Shown one piece after another: positions 9,177 through 18,026 of a stretch of DNA of 64,000 nt. The stretch is from Bradyrhizobium sp. MOS003 (GTDB taxonomy: Bacteria; Pseudomonadota; Alphaproteobacteria; Rhizobiales; Xanthobacteraceae), in the NCBI RefSeq assembly GCF_003020125.1, contig NZ_PYFW01000008.1, positions 1-64,000 on the forward strand, read 5' to 3'. Position 1 is the stretch's first letter. Each line of letters opens with the position of its first letter. Made by a program: the position numbers and the translations under genes. The notes below the pieces were generated by a model. That model worked only from the letters and a program-made list of their open reading frames with translations, searched no databases and was not told the origin of the DNA.

Positions 9177-10771
9177 GCAAGGAGCGTCTCTATCTGTTCG
9201 ACACCACGCTGCGCGACGGCGCGCAGACCAACGGTGTCGATTTCACGCTGACCGACAAGCAGGTCATCGCCGCGATGCTCGATGATCTCGGCATCGACTA
9301 TGTCGAGGGCGGCTATCCCGGCGCCAATCCGACCGACACCGAATTTTTCGGCAGCAAGCCCAAGCTCGCCCATGCGCGCTTCACGGCGTTCGGCATGACG
9401 CGACGCGCGGGCCGCTCGGTCTCGAACGATCCCGGCGTGGCCGGGCTGCTGGAAGCGAAGGCCGACGCGATCTGCTTCGTGGCGAAGGCATCCGCCTATC
9501 AGGTGCGCGTCGCGCTGGAGACGACCAAGGAGGAAAATCTCGCCTCCATCCGCGACAGCGTTGCGGCGGCGAAGGCTGCCGGTCGCGAGGTCATGCTCGA
9601 CTGCGAGCATTTCTTCGACGGCTACAAGGAAGATTCGAGCTTTGCGCTCGCTTGCGCCAAAGCCGCCTATGAGGCCGGCGCGCGCTGGGTGGTGCTGTGC
9701 GACACCAATGGCGGCACCATGCCTGATGAGATCGAGGCCATCGTCACCGAGGTGACGAAGCACATCCCCGGCGATCACGTCGGCATCCACGCCCATAACG
9801 ACACCGAGCAGGCGGTGGCCAATTCGCTCGCCGCGGTGCGCGCCGGCGCGCGGCAGATCCAGGGCACGCTGAACGGTCTCGGCGAGCGCTGCGGCAACGC
9901 CAATCTGTGCTCGCTGATCCCGACGCTGAAACTGAAAAAGGACTTCGCCGACGCTTTCGAGATCGGCGTCACCTCCGAGAAGCTGGCGACCCTGGTCAAG
10001 GTTTCGCGCACGCTCGACGACATGCTCAACCGCGTGCCGAACCGGCATGCTCCTTACGTCGGCGAGAGCGCCTTCGTCACCAAGACCGGCATTCATGCAT
10101 CCGCGGTGCTGAAGGACCCGCAGACCTACGAGCACGTGCTGCCGGAGACGGTCGGCAACCACCGCAAGGTCCTGGTCTCGGACCAGGCCGGACGGTCCAA
10201 CGTCATCGCCGAACTCGACCGTGCCGGCATTCCCTACGAGAAGAGCGATCCGAAGCTGACGCGCCTCGTCGAGGAGTTGAAGGAGCGCGAGGCGGCCGGT
10301 TACGCCTATGAATCCGCCAACGCCTCGTTCGAGCTGCTGGCGCGCCGCACGCTCGGCAAGGTGCCGCATTATTTCGAGGTCGAGCAGTTCGACGTCAATG
10401 TCGAGCAGCGCTACAATTCGCATGGCGAACGTGTCACCGTCGCTTTGGCCGTGGTGAAGGTCGACGTCGCCGGCGAGCATCTGATCTCGGCCGCCGAAGG
10501 CAACGGTCCCGTCAACGCGCTTGACCTTGCCATGCGCAAGGATCTCGGCAAGTACCAGAAATACATCGAGGGCTTGACGCTGATCGACTACCGCGTGCGT
10601 ATCCTCAACGGCGGCACCGGCGCGGTCACACGCGTCCTGATCGAGAGCGAGGACGAGAACGGCGACAGCTGGACCACGGTCGGCGTTTCCCCCAACATCA
10701 TCGACGCCTCGTTCCAGGCGCTGATGGATTCGGTGATCTACAAGCTCGTGAAGTCTGGCGCGCCGGCGTAA
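9173..10771 (+). CDS. cimA: (R)-citramalate synthase
   Basis: A 532-residue enzyme of the HMG-CoA-lyase-like superfamily that condenses pyruvate and acetyl-CoA to citramalate, a route to 2-oxobutyrate and isoleucine. Signatures are FDTTLRDGAQTNGVDF at the N-terminus, HAHNDTEQAVANS in the TIM barrel, and a C-terminal LeuA-type regulatory domain (about 390-530). The TNGVDFTL variant is typical of CimA rather than LeuA. The start is the ATG that overlaps the GNAT stop (ATGA), implying translational coupling. Isoleucine feedback through the C-terminal domain is likely from the family. Confidence 0.92.
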   Translation: MSKERLYLFDTTLRDGAQTNGVDFTLTDKQVIAAMLDDLGIDYVEGGYPGANPTDTEFFGSKPKLAHARFTAFGMTRRAGRSVSNDPGVAGLLEAKADAICFVAKASAYQVRVALETTKEENLASIRDSVAAAKAAGREVMLDCEHFFDGYKEDSSFALACAKAAYEAGARWVVLCDTNGGTMPDEIEAIVTEVTKHIPGDHVGIHAHNDTEQAVANSLAAVRAGARQIQGTLNGLGERCGNANLCSLIPTLKLKKDFADAFEIGVTSEKLATLVKVSRTLDDMLNRVPNRHAPYVGESAFVTKTGIHASAVLKDPQTYEHVLPETVGNHRKVLVSDQAGRSNVIAELDRAGIPYEKSDPKLTRLVEELKEREAAGYAYESANASFELLARRTLGKVPHYFEVEQFDVNVEQRYNSHGERVTVALAVVKVDVAGEHLISAAEGNGPVNALDLAMRKDLGKYQKYIEGLTLIDYRVRILNGGTGAVTRVLIESEDENGDSWTTVGVSPNIIDASFQALMDSVIYKLVKSGAPA

Positions 10772-10794
10772 GGCCATGGCGGCGCCACAAACGC

Positions 10795-10881
10795 CGTCAT
10801 TGCGAGCGTAGCGAAGCAATCCAGAATCCCTCCGCGGGAACAGTCTGGATTGCTTCGTCGCAAGGGCTCCTCGTAATGACG
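10795..10881. repeat. Palindromic intergenic repeat, family 1, copy 2
   Basis: Starts CGTCATTGCGAGCG, contains GAAGCAATCCAGA and CTCCGCGG, and ends TCGTAATGACG. The right arm differs from copy 1, reading CTTCGTCGCAAGGGCTCCTCG. It sits between cimA and the VOC gene, whose ribosome binding site (GAGGAGGAGAGG) begins at its right edge. Confidence 0.85.
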
Positions 10882-10905
10882 AGGAGGAGAGGGGGAGCGC
10901 CGCCA

Positions 10906-11283
10906 ATGATCGACCACATCTCCGTCGGCGTCAGCGATCTCGAACGCTCCGCAAAATTCTACGAAGCCACGCTCGCCGCCCTCGGCCTTTCGCGCCTCGT
11001 CACGCGGCCGCGCACGGTCGGTTTCGGCAAGGCCTATCCGGAATTCTGGATCAATCTGCGCGAAGCCATGCCGCCCGTAGCCCCCGAAAGCGGCGTTCAT
11101 ATCTGCCTGCGGGCGAAGACGACAAGCGAGGTCGATGCTTTTCACGCCGCAGCGCTGTCCGCCGGCGGCGCCTCGGACGGTGCGCCCGGCATCCGTCCGC
11201 ACGATCGCGTGCGCTACTACGCGGCGTTCGTCGCCGACCCCGACGGTAACCGGATCGAGGCGGTGACGTTTCCGGCAGAGTAG
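10906..11283 (+). CDS. VOC (glyoxalase-like) protein
   Basis: A 125-residue single VOC module. It begins with MIDHISVGVSDLERSAKFY and ends with FVADPDGNRIEAVTF, the usual metal-site strands with H at residue 4 and E near the end. It could be a lyase, isomerase or binding protein; the sequence does not decide. The start at 10906 follows a strong GAGGAGGAGAGGGGG ribosome site. It converges with the LOG-family gene with only four bases between stops. Confidence 0.82.
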   Translation: MIDHISVGVSDLERSAKFYEATLAALGLSRLVTRPRTVGFGKAYPEFWINLREAMPPVAPESGVHICLRAKTTSEVDAFHAAALSAGGASDGAPGIRPHDRVRYYAAFVADPDGNRIEAVTFPAE

Positions 11284-11287
11284 GGCG

Positions 11288-11893
11288 CTACAGCTTGCGC
11301 GCGACTTCCGGCGCGAGATCGCGCTGGCTGTCGGGAATCTGCGCAGCCGCGGCGCGGAGCCGCGGGACGATCTCCTCGACCTTGTCCGCCTTCAGGATAT
11401 CGACGGAAAGACCGGCGCGAATGAACTGGGTTTGCCGCATATGGGACACCAGAGAGAACAGTGGCTCCCAGAAGCCGTCGACATTGGCGAGTAGCACCGG
11501 CTTGGCGTGACGGCCGAGTTGCTGCCAGGTCAGCTGCTCGACCAGCTCTTCGAGCGTGCCGAGCCCGCCGGGCAAGGCCACGAAGGCGTCGGAGCGCTCG
11601 AACATCAGCCGCTTGCGCTCGTGCATGTCTGGCGTGACGACCATCTCCTGCACGCGGGTCAGCGCGTTCTCGCGCATCCGGAGGAAGTCAGGGATGATGC
11701 CTGTGACAGTGCCGCCGTGATCCAGCACCGAGGTTGCGACCGCCCCCATCAGGCCGAGCGAGCCGCCGCCATAGACGAGGCGGATTTTGTTGTCCGCCAG
11801 CGATTTGCCAAGCGCCTTCGCCGCTTCGATGAAGTTGGGATTGGTTCCGGGGCCGGAGCCGCAATAGACGCAGACGGTTTTGATCGTGCTCAT
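11288..11893 (-). CDS. LOG-family nucleoside 5'-monophosphate phosphoribohydrolase
   Basis: A 201-residue Rossmann-like protein of the TIGR00730/LOG family, known to release free bases, including cytokinins, from nucleoside monophosphates. The diagnostic motif PGGLGTLEE lies at residues 108-116 and the nucleotide-binding YGGGSLGLMG at 41-50. The start is uncertain: MSTIK at 11893 matches the family opening, but an ATG three codons upstream is in frame. In plant-associated bacteria such enzymes can contribute to cytokinin release. That role is inferred here, since this is also a housekeeping family. Confidence 0.88.
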   Translation of the reverse strand: MSTIKTVCVYCGSGPGTNPNFIEAAKALGKSLADNKIRLVYGGGSLGLMGAVATSVLDHGGTVTGIIPDFLRMRENALTRVQEMVVTPDMHERKRLMFERSDAFVALPGGLGTLEELVEQLTWQQLGRHAKPVLLANVDGFWEPLFSLVSHMRQTQFIRAGLSVDILKADKVEEIVPRLRAAAAQIPDSQRDLAPEVARKL

Positions 11894-12031
11894 TGGTGCC
11901 ATGATGCATTGCAGCGAAGAGGCGTCAAGCCCAATCGGTGATTCGATACTCCCGGGAATTTATCGGTAAATGGCGACAAACAATGAAGATACGCCATCTG
12001 GCGGGGTGCGTTCGCCCTCGGAAGCTTCTAT

Positions 12032-14050
12032 ATGACGAGCGAAAATCGTGAATCGCAACGCGGCCCGCATTCGGTGGGCTTTCAGGCTGTTTTGATGAAT
12101 CCTCCCCATTCGCCCCATGGCTCCGAGGCGCCCGAGCCGGCCGGCGGACCGCTGGAACGCGCGACGCTGATGGGCACGCTGGCGCATCTGTGGCCCTATA
12201 TCTGGCCGGGCGATCGCTTCGACCTGAAGATGCGCGTGGTCTGGTCGATGGTGCTGCTGCTCGCCGCCAAGCTGATCACGCTCACGGTTCCCTTCAGCTT
12301 CAAATGGGCGACCGATGCTCTGACCGGCGCCAACACGGCGCCGGTGCAGGCGGACAATTGGCACCTCTGGGTGATCGCCTCGCCGCTGCTGCTCACCGCG
12401 AGCTACGGCGTGATGCGGATTGTGATGGCGGTGCTGACGCAATGGCGCGACGGGATCTTTGCCCGCGTGGCCATGCATGCGGTGCGCAAGCTCGCGACCA
12501 TCACCTTCATTCACATGCACGAGCTCTCGCTGCGCTTCCACCTCGAGCGCAAGACCGGCGGCCTGACGCGCGTGCTCGAGCGCGGCCGCGAGGGCATCGA
12601 GGTCATCGTGCGCATGGTGATCCTGCAACTGATCCCGACCATCGTCGAGGTCTCGTTGCTGCTCGCGGTGTTGCTGTGGCAGTTCGACTGGCGCTACGTG
12701 GTCGCAACCCTGATCACGGTGACGGTGTACATGTACTACACCTATGTCGCGACGGAGTGGCGGATCGGCATCCGCCGCAAGATGAACGATTCCGACACCG
12801 AGGCGAACACCAAGGCGATCGACTCGTTGCTCAACTACGAAACCGTCAAATATTTCAGCGCCGAGGCGCGCGAGGCGCAGCGCTATGACAAGTCGGTCGC
12901 GCGCTACGAGGAGTCGAGCATCCAAGCCTACACGTCGCTCGCCGTCCTCAACACCGGACAGGCCGTGATCTTCACGCTGGGTCTGACCGCGACCATGCTG
13001 ATGTGCGCGATCGGGGTGCGCAACGGCACCAACACGGTCGGCGATTTCGTGCTGGTCAACGCGATGATGATCCAGCTCTACCAGCCGCTGAATTTCATGG
13101 GCATGGTCTATCGCGAGATCAAGCAGGCGATCATCGACATCGAGAAGATGTTCAACGTCCTCGGCCGCGAAGCCGAAATCAAGGACGTGCCCGATGCGAA
13201 GCCGCTGGTGGTCTCCGCCGGCAATGTGCGCTTCGAGGACGTGCGCTTTGCCTACGAGCCGGCGCGGCCGATCCTGAAAGGTATCAGCTTCGAGGTGCCG
13301 GCCGGCAAGACGGTCGCTATCGTCGGCCCGTCGGGTGCGGGCAAATCGACCATCTCGCGGCTCCTGTTCCGTCTCTACGACATCTCCGGCGGCAGGATCC
13401 TGATCGACGGCCAGGACATTCGCGAGGTCACGCAGTCCAGCTTGCGCGCCTCGATCGGCATGGTGCCCCAGGACACCGTGCTGTTCAACGACACCATCCG
13501 CTACAACATCCGCTACGGTCGCTGGGACGCCAGCGATGCCGAGGTCGAGGAGGCGGCGCAGCTGGCGCAGATCGATCGTTTCATCCGCATGGCACCGAAG
13601 GGCTACGAGACCCAGGTCGGCGAGCGCGGGCTGAAACTGTCGGGCGGCGAGAAGCAGCGCGTCGCGATCGCGCGCACCGTCTTGAAGGCGCCGCCGATCC
13701 TGGTGCTGGACGAGGCGACTTCGGCGCTCGATACCCATACCGAGCACGAGATCCAGGGCGCGCTCGACCGCGTGGCGAAGAACCGCACCTCGCTGGTGAT
13801 CGCGCACCGGCTTTCGACCATCGTCGGGGCCGATGAGATCATCGTGCTGGACCAGGGCCGCATTGCCGAGCGGGGGACCCACGCCCAGCTGCTCGCGCAT
13901 GGCGGTCTCTATGCCAGCATGTGGAACAGGCAGCGTGAGGCGGAGGCTGCCCGCGAGAAACTGGCCAAGATGGCCGACGCCAGCGAGGCGCCCAACCGGG
14001 AGCCGCCGCCGGTCGACGACGCCCTGACGGCGCCTGCGGCAGCGGTGTGA
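12032..14050 (+). CDS. ATM1-type ABC exporter, fused permease and ATPase
   Basis: A 672-residue half transporter with six membrane helices (about 60-340) followed by an ATPase domain. Walker A GPSGAGKS is at about 433-440, signature LSGGE at about 535-539, and DEATSALD at about 559. The membrane-domain segment NYETVKYFSAEAREAQRYD is characteristic of the mitochondrial ATM1 / bacterial heavy-metal-tolerance group that exports glutathione-linked compounds. The start at 12032 has GGAAG seven bases upstream; an internal ATG at 12095 is possible. It is followed by psd and pssA after a gap. Confidence 0.92.
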   Translation: MTSENRESQRGPHSVGFQAVLMNPPHSPHGSEAPEPAGGPLERATLMGTLAHLWPYIWPGDRFDLKMRVVWSMVLLLAAKLITLTVPFSFKWATDALTGANTAPVQADNWHLWVIASPLLLTASYGVMRIVMAVLTQWRDGIFARVAMHAVRKLATITFIHMHELSLRFHLERKTGGLTRVLERGREGIEVIVRMVILQLIPTIVEVSLLLAVLLWQFDWRYVVATLITVTVYMYYTYVATEWRIGIRRKMNDSDTEANTKAIDSLLNYETVKYFSAEAREAQRYDKSVARYEESSIQAYTSLAVLNTGQAVIFTLGLTATMLMCAIGVRNGTNTVGDFVLVNAMMIQLYQPLNFMGMVYREIKQAIIDIEKMFNVLGREAEIKDVPDAKPLVVSAGNVRFEDVRFAYEPARPILKGISFEVPAGKTVAIVGPSGAGKSTISRLLFRLYDISGGRILIDGQDIREVTQSSLRASIGMVPQDTVLFNDTIRYNIRYGRWDASDAEVEEAAQLAQIDRFIRMAPKGYETQVGERGLKLSGGEKQRVAIARTVLKAPPILVLDEATSALDTHTEHEIQGALDRVAKNRTSLVIAHRLSTIVGADEIIVLDQGRIAERGTHAQLLAHGGLYASMWNRQREAEAAREKLAKMADASEAPNREPPPVDDALTAPAAAV

Positions 14051-14128
14051 CCTTGTCTCCGGTCCCAACTCTGGCCTAAACAGGCCCGCGCGACGACCCG
14101 CGCCATTAACCCCGAGCGGCAAATAGCA

Positions 14129-14827
14129 ATGTCCATTCTCGATTCGATCCAGCGTCAGATCCCGCCGATCCACAAGGAGGGCTATCCCTTCATCGGCGGC
14201 TTTGCGCTGGCAAGCCTTGTCCTGTTCTGGCTGTGGTCGCCTCTGGGGTGGATCGGCACGATCCTGACGGTGTGGTGCGCGCTGTTCTTCCGCGACCCCG
14301 TCCGTGTGACGCCGGTGCGCGATGGGCTGGTGGTGTCGCCGGCCGACGGCCGCGTCTCGATGATCACCATGGCGTTGCCGCCGGCCGAGCTCGGGCTCGG
14401 CGACCGGCCGCTGCCGCGAATCTCGGTGTTCATGAGCGTGTTTAACTGCCACGTGAACCGCGCTCCGGTCGCGGGCCGGGTGGACCGCATCGCTTACCGG
14501 CCCGGCCTTTTCATCAATGCCGAGCTCGACAAGGCCAGCGAGGACAATGAGCGCAACTCGCTGGTGATCTCGACGCCGACGGCGCGGATCGGCGTGGTGC
14601 AGATCGCAGGGCTCGTCGCCAAGCGCATCGTCTGCTTCGTCAGGGAGGGCCAGGCGATCGGCGCCGGGGAGCGCTTCGGTCTGATCCGCTTCGGCTCCCG
14701 GCTCGATGTCTATCTGCCTGTGGGGACCAAAGCGCTGGTCTCGGAAGGGCAGACCGCGATCGCCGGCGAGACGATCCTGGCCGATCTTGCCGGAGACGAC
14801 CCCAGCCGCGCCTTCCGCGCCAATTAA
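14129..14827 (+). CDS. psd: Phosphatidylserine decarboxylase proenzyme
   Basis: A 232-residue short-type Psd that makes phosphatidylethanolamine from phosphatidylserine in the inner membrane. Two hydrophobic helices lie near residues 19-52. The MSVFNCHVNRAP motif holds the substrate-side histidine. The FGSRLDVYLP segment near 188 contains the Gly-Ser self-cleavage site that yields the pyruvoyl cofactor. pssA lies 80 bases downstream on the same strand, so the two consecutive steps are probably co-transcribed. Confidence 0.95.
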   Translation: MSILDSIQRQIPPIHKEGYPFIGGFALASLVLFWLWSPLGWIGTILTVWCALFFRDPVRVTPVRDGLVVSPADGRVSMITMALPPAELGLGDRPLPRISVFMSVFNCHVNRAPVAGRVDRIAYRPGLFINAELDKASEDNERNSLVISTPTARIGVVQIAGLVAKRIVCFVREGQAIGAGERFGLIRFGSRLDVYLPVGTKALVSEGQTAIAGETILADLAGDDPSRAFRAN

Positions 14828-14907
14828 CCAGGCCTGTGGGGGCCTCCCGCCCCAATGGCGGAGGGAGACGCGGCTTGCTATATCTCGCCTCGAGGTGAGG
14901 ACCCGCG

Positions 14908-15795
14908 ATGACGCCCTATGACTTCAAAGACCCCGATGTGCGCCGCCGGCGGTTCCGCCCGATTCCGGTGCGGATGCTGGTGCCCAACGTCATCACGCTG
15001 CTGGCGATCTGCGCAGGCCTGACCTCGATCCGCCTGTCGATCGAGGGGCGGATGTCGCTCGCCGTCTACGCCATCGTGTTCGCGGCCGCCCTCGACGGTA
15101 TCGACGGCCGCATCGCGCGCATGATCAAGGGGCAGTCCAAGTTCGGCGCCGAGCTCGACAGCCTTGCCGATTTCGTCAATTTCGGCGTCGCCCCCGCGCT
15201 GATGCTGTATTTCTGGCAGCTGCACGAGCTCGGCAATGCCGGCTGGATCGCCGCCATGGTGTTCGCGATTTCCGGCGGCCTGCGCCTTGCGCGCTTCAAT
15301 GCCACCATGGATGATCCGAACAAGCCGGCCTTCGCTGCCAATTTCTTCACCGGCGTGCCGGCGCCGGCCGGCGCGATCACCGTGCTGCTGCCGATCTATG
15401 TCGCGTTCCTCGATCTCGGCCGCTGGCCCGCCGTGATGACGGCAGCCTATACGCTGCTGATCGCCTTCCTGATGGTATCTCGCCTGCCGGTGTTCTCCGG
15501 CAAGACCAAGCGCATGCGCGTGCCGCCCGAACTGGTGTTGCCGGCATTCGTCGCGGTGATCGTCTTCATCGCGCTGCTGATCGCCTATCCCTGGCACGTG
15601 CTGTCGATCGGCACGGTACTGTATCTTCTCGCTTTGCCGCTCGGCTACAAATCCTATCGCGACCAGGCGCGCGCGATGGAGGCGACCGGGCCCTCGGGAA
15701 GCGAGGTCACCTCGCCGCCATCGGCACCGACGCTGGCGAATTTGTCGGAGCCTCCCAACGACGACGACGACGACCGTCCCGGACGGCTGCACTGA
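14908..15795 (+). CDS. pssA: CDP-diacylglycerol--serine O-phosphatidyltransferase
   Basis: A 295-residue membrane enzyme that makes phosphatidylserine, the substrate of Psd encoded just upstream. The CDP-alcohol phosphotransferase motif (D-G-x2-D-G-x-x-A-R, then G and two D) spans about residues 62-86 (DGIDGRIAR through GAELDSLAD). About seven hydrophobic helices follow. The C-terminal tail from about 260 is hydrophilic and ends in a run of aspartates (NDDDDDR). The start is well placed behind GGTGAGGA. Confidence 0.95.
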   Translation: MTPYDFKDPDVRRRRFRPIPVRMLVPNVITLLAICAGLTSIRLSIEGRMSLAVYAIVFAAALDGIDGRIARMIKGQSKFGAELDSLADFVNFGVAPALMLYFWQLHELGNAGWIAAMVFAISGGLRLARFNATMDDPNKPAFAANFFTGVPAPAGAITVLLPIYVAFLDLGRWPAVMTAAYTLLIAFLMVSRLPVFSGKTKRMRVPPELVLPAFVAVIVFIALLIAYPWHVLSIGTVLYLLALPLGYKSYRDQARAMEATGPSGSEVTSPPSAPTLANLSEPPNDDDDDRPGRLH

Positions 15796-15915
15796 ACGGC
15801 GGCACGCGGATATCTGCCATGAGGCCCCCCGAGTTGGGTTGAGACCTGATCTCGGCTATATCGCCCTGTGACGGCGGCATCGCGTCAATCAGCCGCCAAT
15901 CTGGGAGAGAACGCC

Positions 15916-16635
15916 GTGACCGAAAAAGCGACCGGGCCGCTGCCCGCTTCCGTCCTCGAAGCGCTGGGCCGCTACGACACGCCGACGATCTGCAACGCCA
16001 TGGAGATCGTGGCGCCCGAGCGCCGGCTGATCGGCTACACCACCAAGCAACTGGTCTGCCCGTTTCCCGACCTGCCGCCAATCGTCGGCTATGCCCGCAC
16101 GGTTGCGATCCGCTCGGTGCTGAAATCCTCGCTGCCCGCCGAAGAGCAGTCGAAGCGCCGCATCGAATATTACGAATATGTCGGCACCGGCCATGGACCG
16201 CGCATCTCGGTGATCCAGGACATCGACGGCCCCGATGTCGGCTACGGCGCGTTCTGGGGCGAGGTGCAGAGCAACGTGCACAAGGCGCTCGGTTGTCTCG
16301 GCGTCATCACCGACGGCTCGATCCGGGACATCCCGCAATGGGCCCCTGGCTTCCAGGCGCTGGCGGGCTCGATCGGCCCCTCGCATGCCTGGGTGCATGC
16401 GGAAAGCTTCGGCGGCGAGGTGCGCGTCGCCGGCATGACCGTGAAGTCCGACGATCTGATCCACGCCGATCAGCATGGCGCCATCGTGATCCCGCTCGAC
16501 ATCGCTGCCAAGCTGCCGGAGGCCGCCGAACTCTGCGGCCGCCGCGAGACGCCGATCCTGGAGATCGCCCGCAGTCCCGATTTCTCGCTGGAGAAGCTGA
16601 AGGCGGCGCTGAAGCGCTCGGCGGAGATTCACTGA
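15916..16635 (+). CDS. RraA-like / HMG-CHA aldolase family protein
   Basis: A 239-residue RraA-family protein. The segment GVITDGSIRDIPQ (about 130-142) matches the G-D-x3-R-D metal and substrate site shared by RraA and the 4-hydroxy-4-methyl-2-oxoglutarate / 4-carboxy-4-hydroxy-2-oxoadipate aldolases. The length favours an aldolase-like member over the shorter RNase E regulator. The GTG start at 15916 follows GGGAGAG; an upstream start has no ribosome site. It stands alone, so its substrate is open. It could serve a protocatechuate/gallate meta-cleavage pathway, but no such gene is adjacent. Confidence 0.78.
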   Translation: MTEKATGPLPASVLEALGRYDTPTICNAMEIVAPERRLIGYTTKQLVCPFPDLPPIVGYARTVAIRSVLKSSLPAEEQSKRRIEYYEYVGTGHGPRISVIQDIDGPDVGYGAFWGEVQSNVHKALGCLGVITDGSIRDIPQWAPGFQALAGSIGPSHAWVHAESFGGEVRVAGMTVKSDDLIHADQHGAIVIPLDIAAKLPEAAELCGRRETPILEIARSPDFSLEKLKAALKRSAEIH

Positions 16636-16637
16636 GC

Positions 16638-16931
16638 TTACGGCGATGATGCCTGCCGAGGGCCGCCCTGTTCGGTCAGAAACAGTGCGGCCTGATCGGG
16701 CTCACCGAGCATCGCGGCGGCGCATCCGATCAAGGTGAAGCCGCCTGCGAGATCCCACAGCGTGATGTCGTCTGCGCTGTGGGTGCTGTGAATCAATCGT
16801 GCTGCAATCACGGCGAACGCTGCTTCGACGAAGAGCAACGCGCTGAATGCCGGCAGGACGAGTTCCGGCTCGAGCAGGTGAAGCGCCAGCACCGCCGGCA
16901 CCGCGGTGAGAAGACTGAACAGCGTCAACAT
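16638..16931 (-). CDS. Small integral membrane protein, unknown
   Basis: A 97-residue protein with about three hydrophobic helices: LFSLLTAVPAVLALHLL, LPAFSALLFVEAAFAVIAA, and the LAGGFTLIGCAAAML segment. I chose the ATG at 16931 because GGGAG lies eight bases before it. Two upstream in-frame ATGs (16949, 16955) lack a ribosome site. It converges with the RraA-like gene, with two bases between stops. I do not recognise a family. Confidence 0.55.
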   Translation of the reverse strand: MLTLFSLLTAVPAVLALHLLEPELVLPAFSALLFVEAAFAVIAARLIHSTHSADDITLWDLAGGFTLIGCAAAMLGEPDQAALFLTEQGGPRQASSP

Positions 16932-17229
16932 TGCGATGGCTCCCGCCATGGGCATGTCGCGCTGCTACATGACAGCAAACGAACCACGGCTTCGATGTGG
17001 CGCAGGGCCGCAGCCGCAGCGCGCCCTGTTGCGGCCGGTATGGTTAGCGAACGGTTGAAATTCCTATCGCCGGGCGGCAATTCGTGGCTCGCAAGCGCGG
17101 CTACCACGCTGTCCGAACTTAACCTTTACGCGGCTTTAAGGGCGGCGCTCTAGGGTTCCTGATGCGGTTCGGGGTTGGGCCGCGCCAGCGGCCAGGACGG
17201 CCGTTGTTGCGTACGCGTTGGAGTATGCC

Positions 17230-18003
17230 ATGGACATTATGACAGGCGCCGGACTTGCGGGCGGATTAGCCGTTATTGTGGCCATGGTGCTGATGGGCGG
17301 CGATCTGCACATGTTCATCAGTGAACATGCGATGATCATCATCTTCGGTGGCTCCGGCGCCGCGACCATGATCCGTTTCCCGCTGTCGGTGCTGATGCAC
17401 GGCCTGCCGCTCGGAATGAAGTTTGCCTTCACGATGAGCCGGCTGTCGGCGCATGACCTGGTGGACGAGCTTGCCCGCATCGCCGAGATTGCCCGCAAGC
17501 AGGGACCGGTGGGACTGGAAAAGGTCGAGACCGACGAGCCGTTCCTCGCCAAGGGCATCCGCTACGTCGCCGACGGTTACGACCTCGATTTCATCAGAGA
17601 CAATCTGGAGCGCGATCGCGACAATTTCCTGTTGCATCTCAACGAAGGCAGCAAGATCTACCGCGCGATCGGCGACTGCGCGCCCGCGTTCGGCATGATC
17701 GGAACGCTGATCGGCATGGTGCAGATGTTCTCGAACATGTCGGATCCCTCGAAGCTCGGCCCCTTCATGGCGACCGCGCTGCTGGCTACGCTCTATGGTG
17801 CGCTGGTCGCGAACCTGCTTTGTCTGCCGATCGCCGACAAGCTGCACACGAAGCTGATCGACGAAGAAACCAATCGTACGCTGATCATCGACGGCATTCT
17901 GATGATCCGCGATTCCAAGAGCCCGACCTTGGTGCGCGAGATGCTTCTGGCCTATTTGCCTGAGAAGCATCGCCATGCCGAAGGCGAGCCGGTTCCGGCG
18001 TGA
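17230..18003 (+). CDS. motA: Flagellar motor stator protein MotA
   Basis: A 257-residue MotA/PomA-type stator subunit that with MotB conducts ions to drive the flagellum. Two N-terminal helices (about 5-50), a large cytoplasmic loop (about 70-150) and two C-terminal helices (about 150-200) containing APAFGMIGTLIGMVQM and the PFMATALLATLYGALVAN segment fit the family. The start is the ATG at 17230. motB follows after 23 bases. No other flagellar gene is in the window, so the motor pair is separate from the flagellar cluster. Confidence 0.93.
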   Translation: MDIMTGAGLAGGLAVIVAMVLMGGDLHMFISEHAMIIIFGGSGAATMIRFPLSVLMHGLPLGMKFAFTMSRLSAHDLVDELARIAEIARKQGPVGLEKVETDEPFLAKGIRYVADGYDLDFIRDNLERDRDNFLLHLNEGSKIYRAIGDCAPAFGMIGTLIGMVQMFSNMSDPSKLGPFMATALLATLYGALVANLLCLPIADKLHTKLIDEETNRTLIIDGILMIRDSKSPTLVREMLLAYLPEKHRHAEGEPVPA

Positions 18004-18026
18004 CGACTTACGCCGGGGTCTGACCG

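Noticed and set aside
11960..14452. A long minus-strand frame opposite the ABC exporter
   Set aside because: It mirrors the plus-strand codon pattern and has no family resemblance, while the exporter has all ABC motifs.
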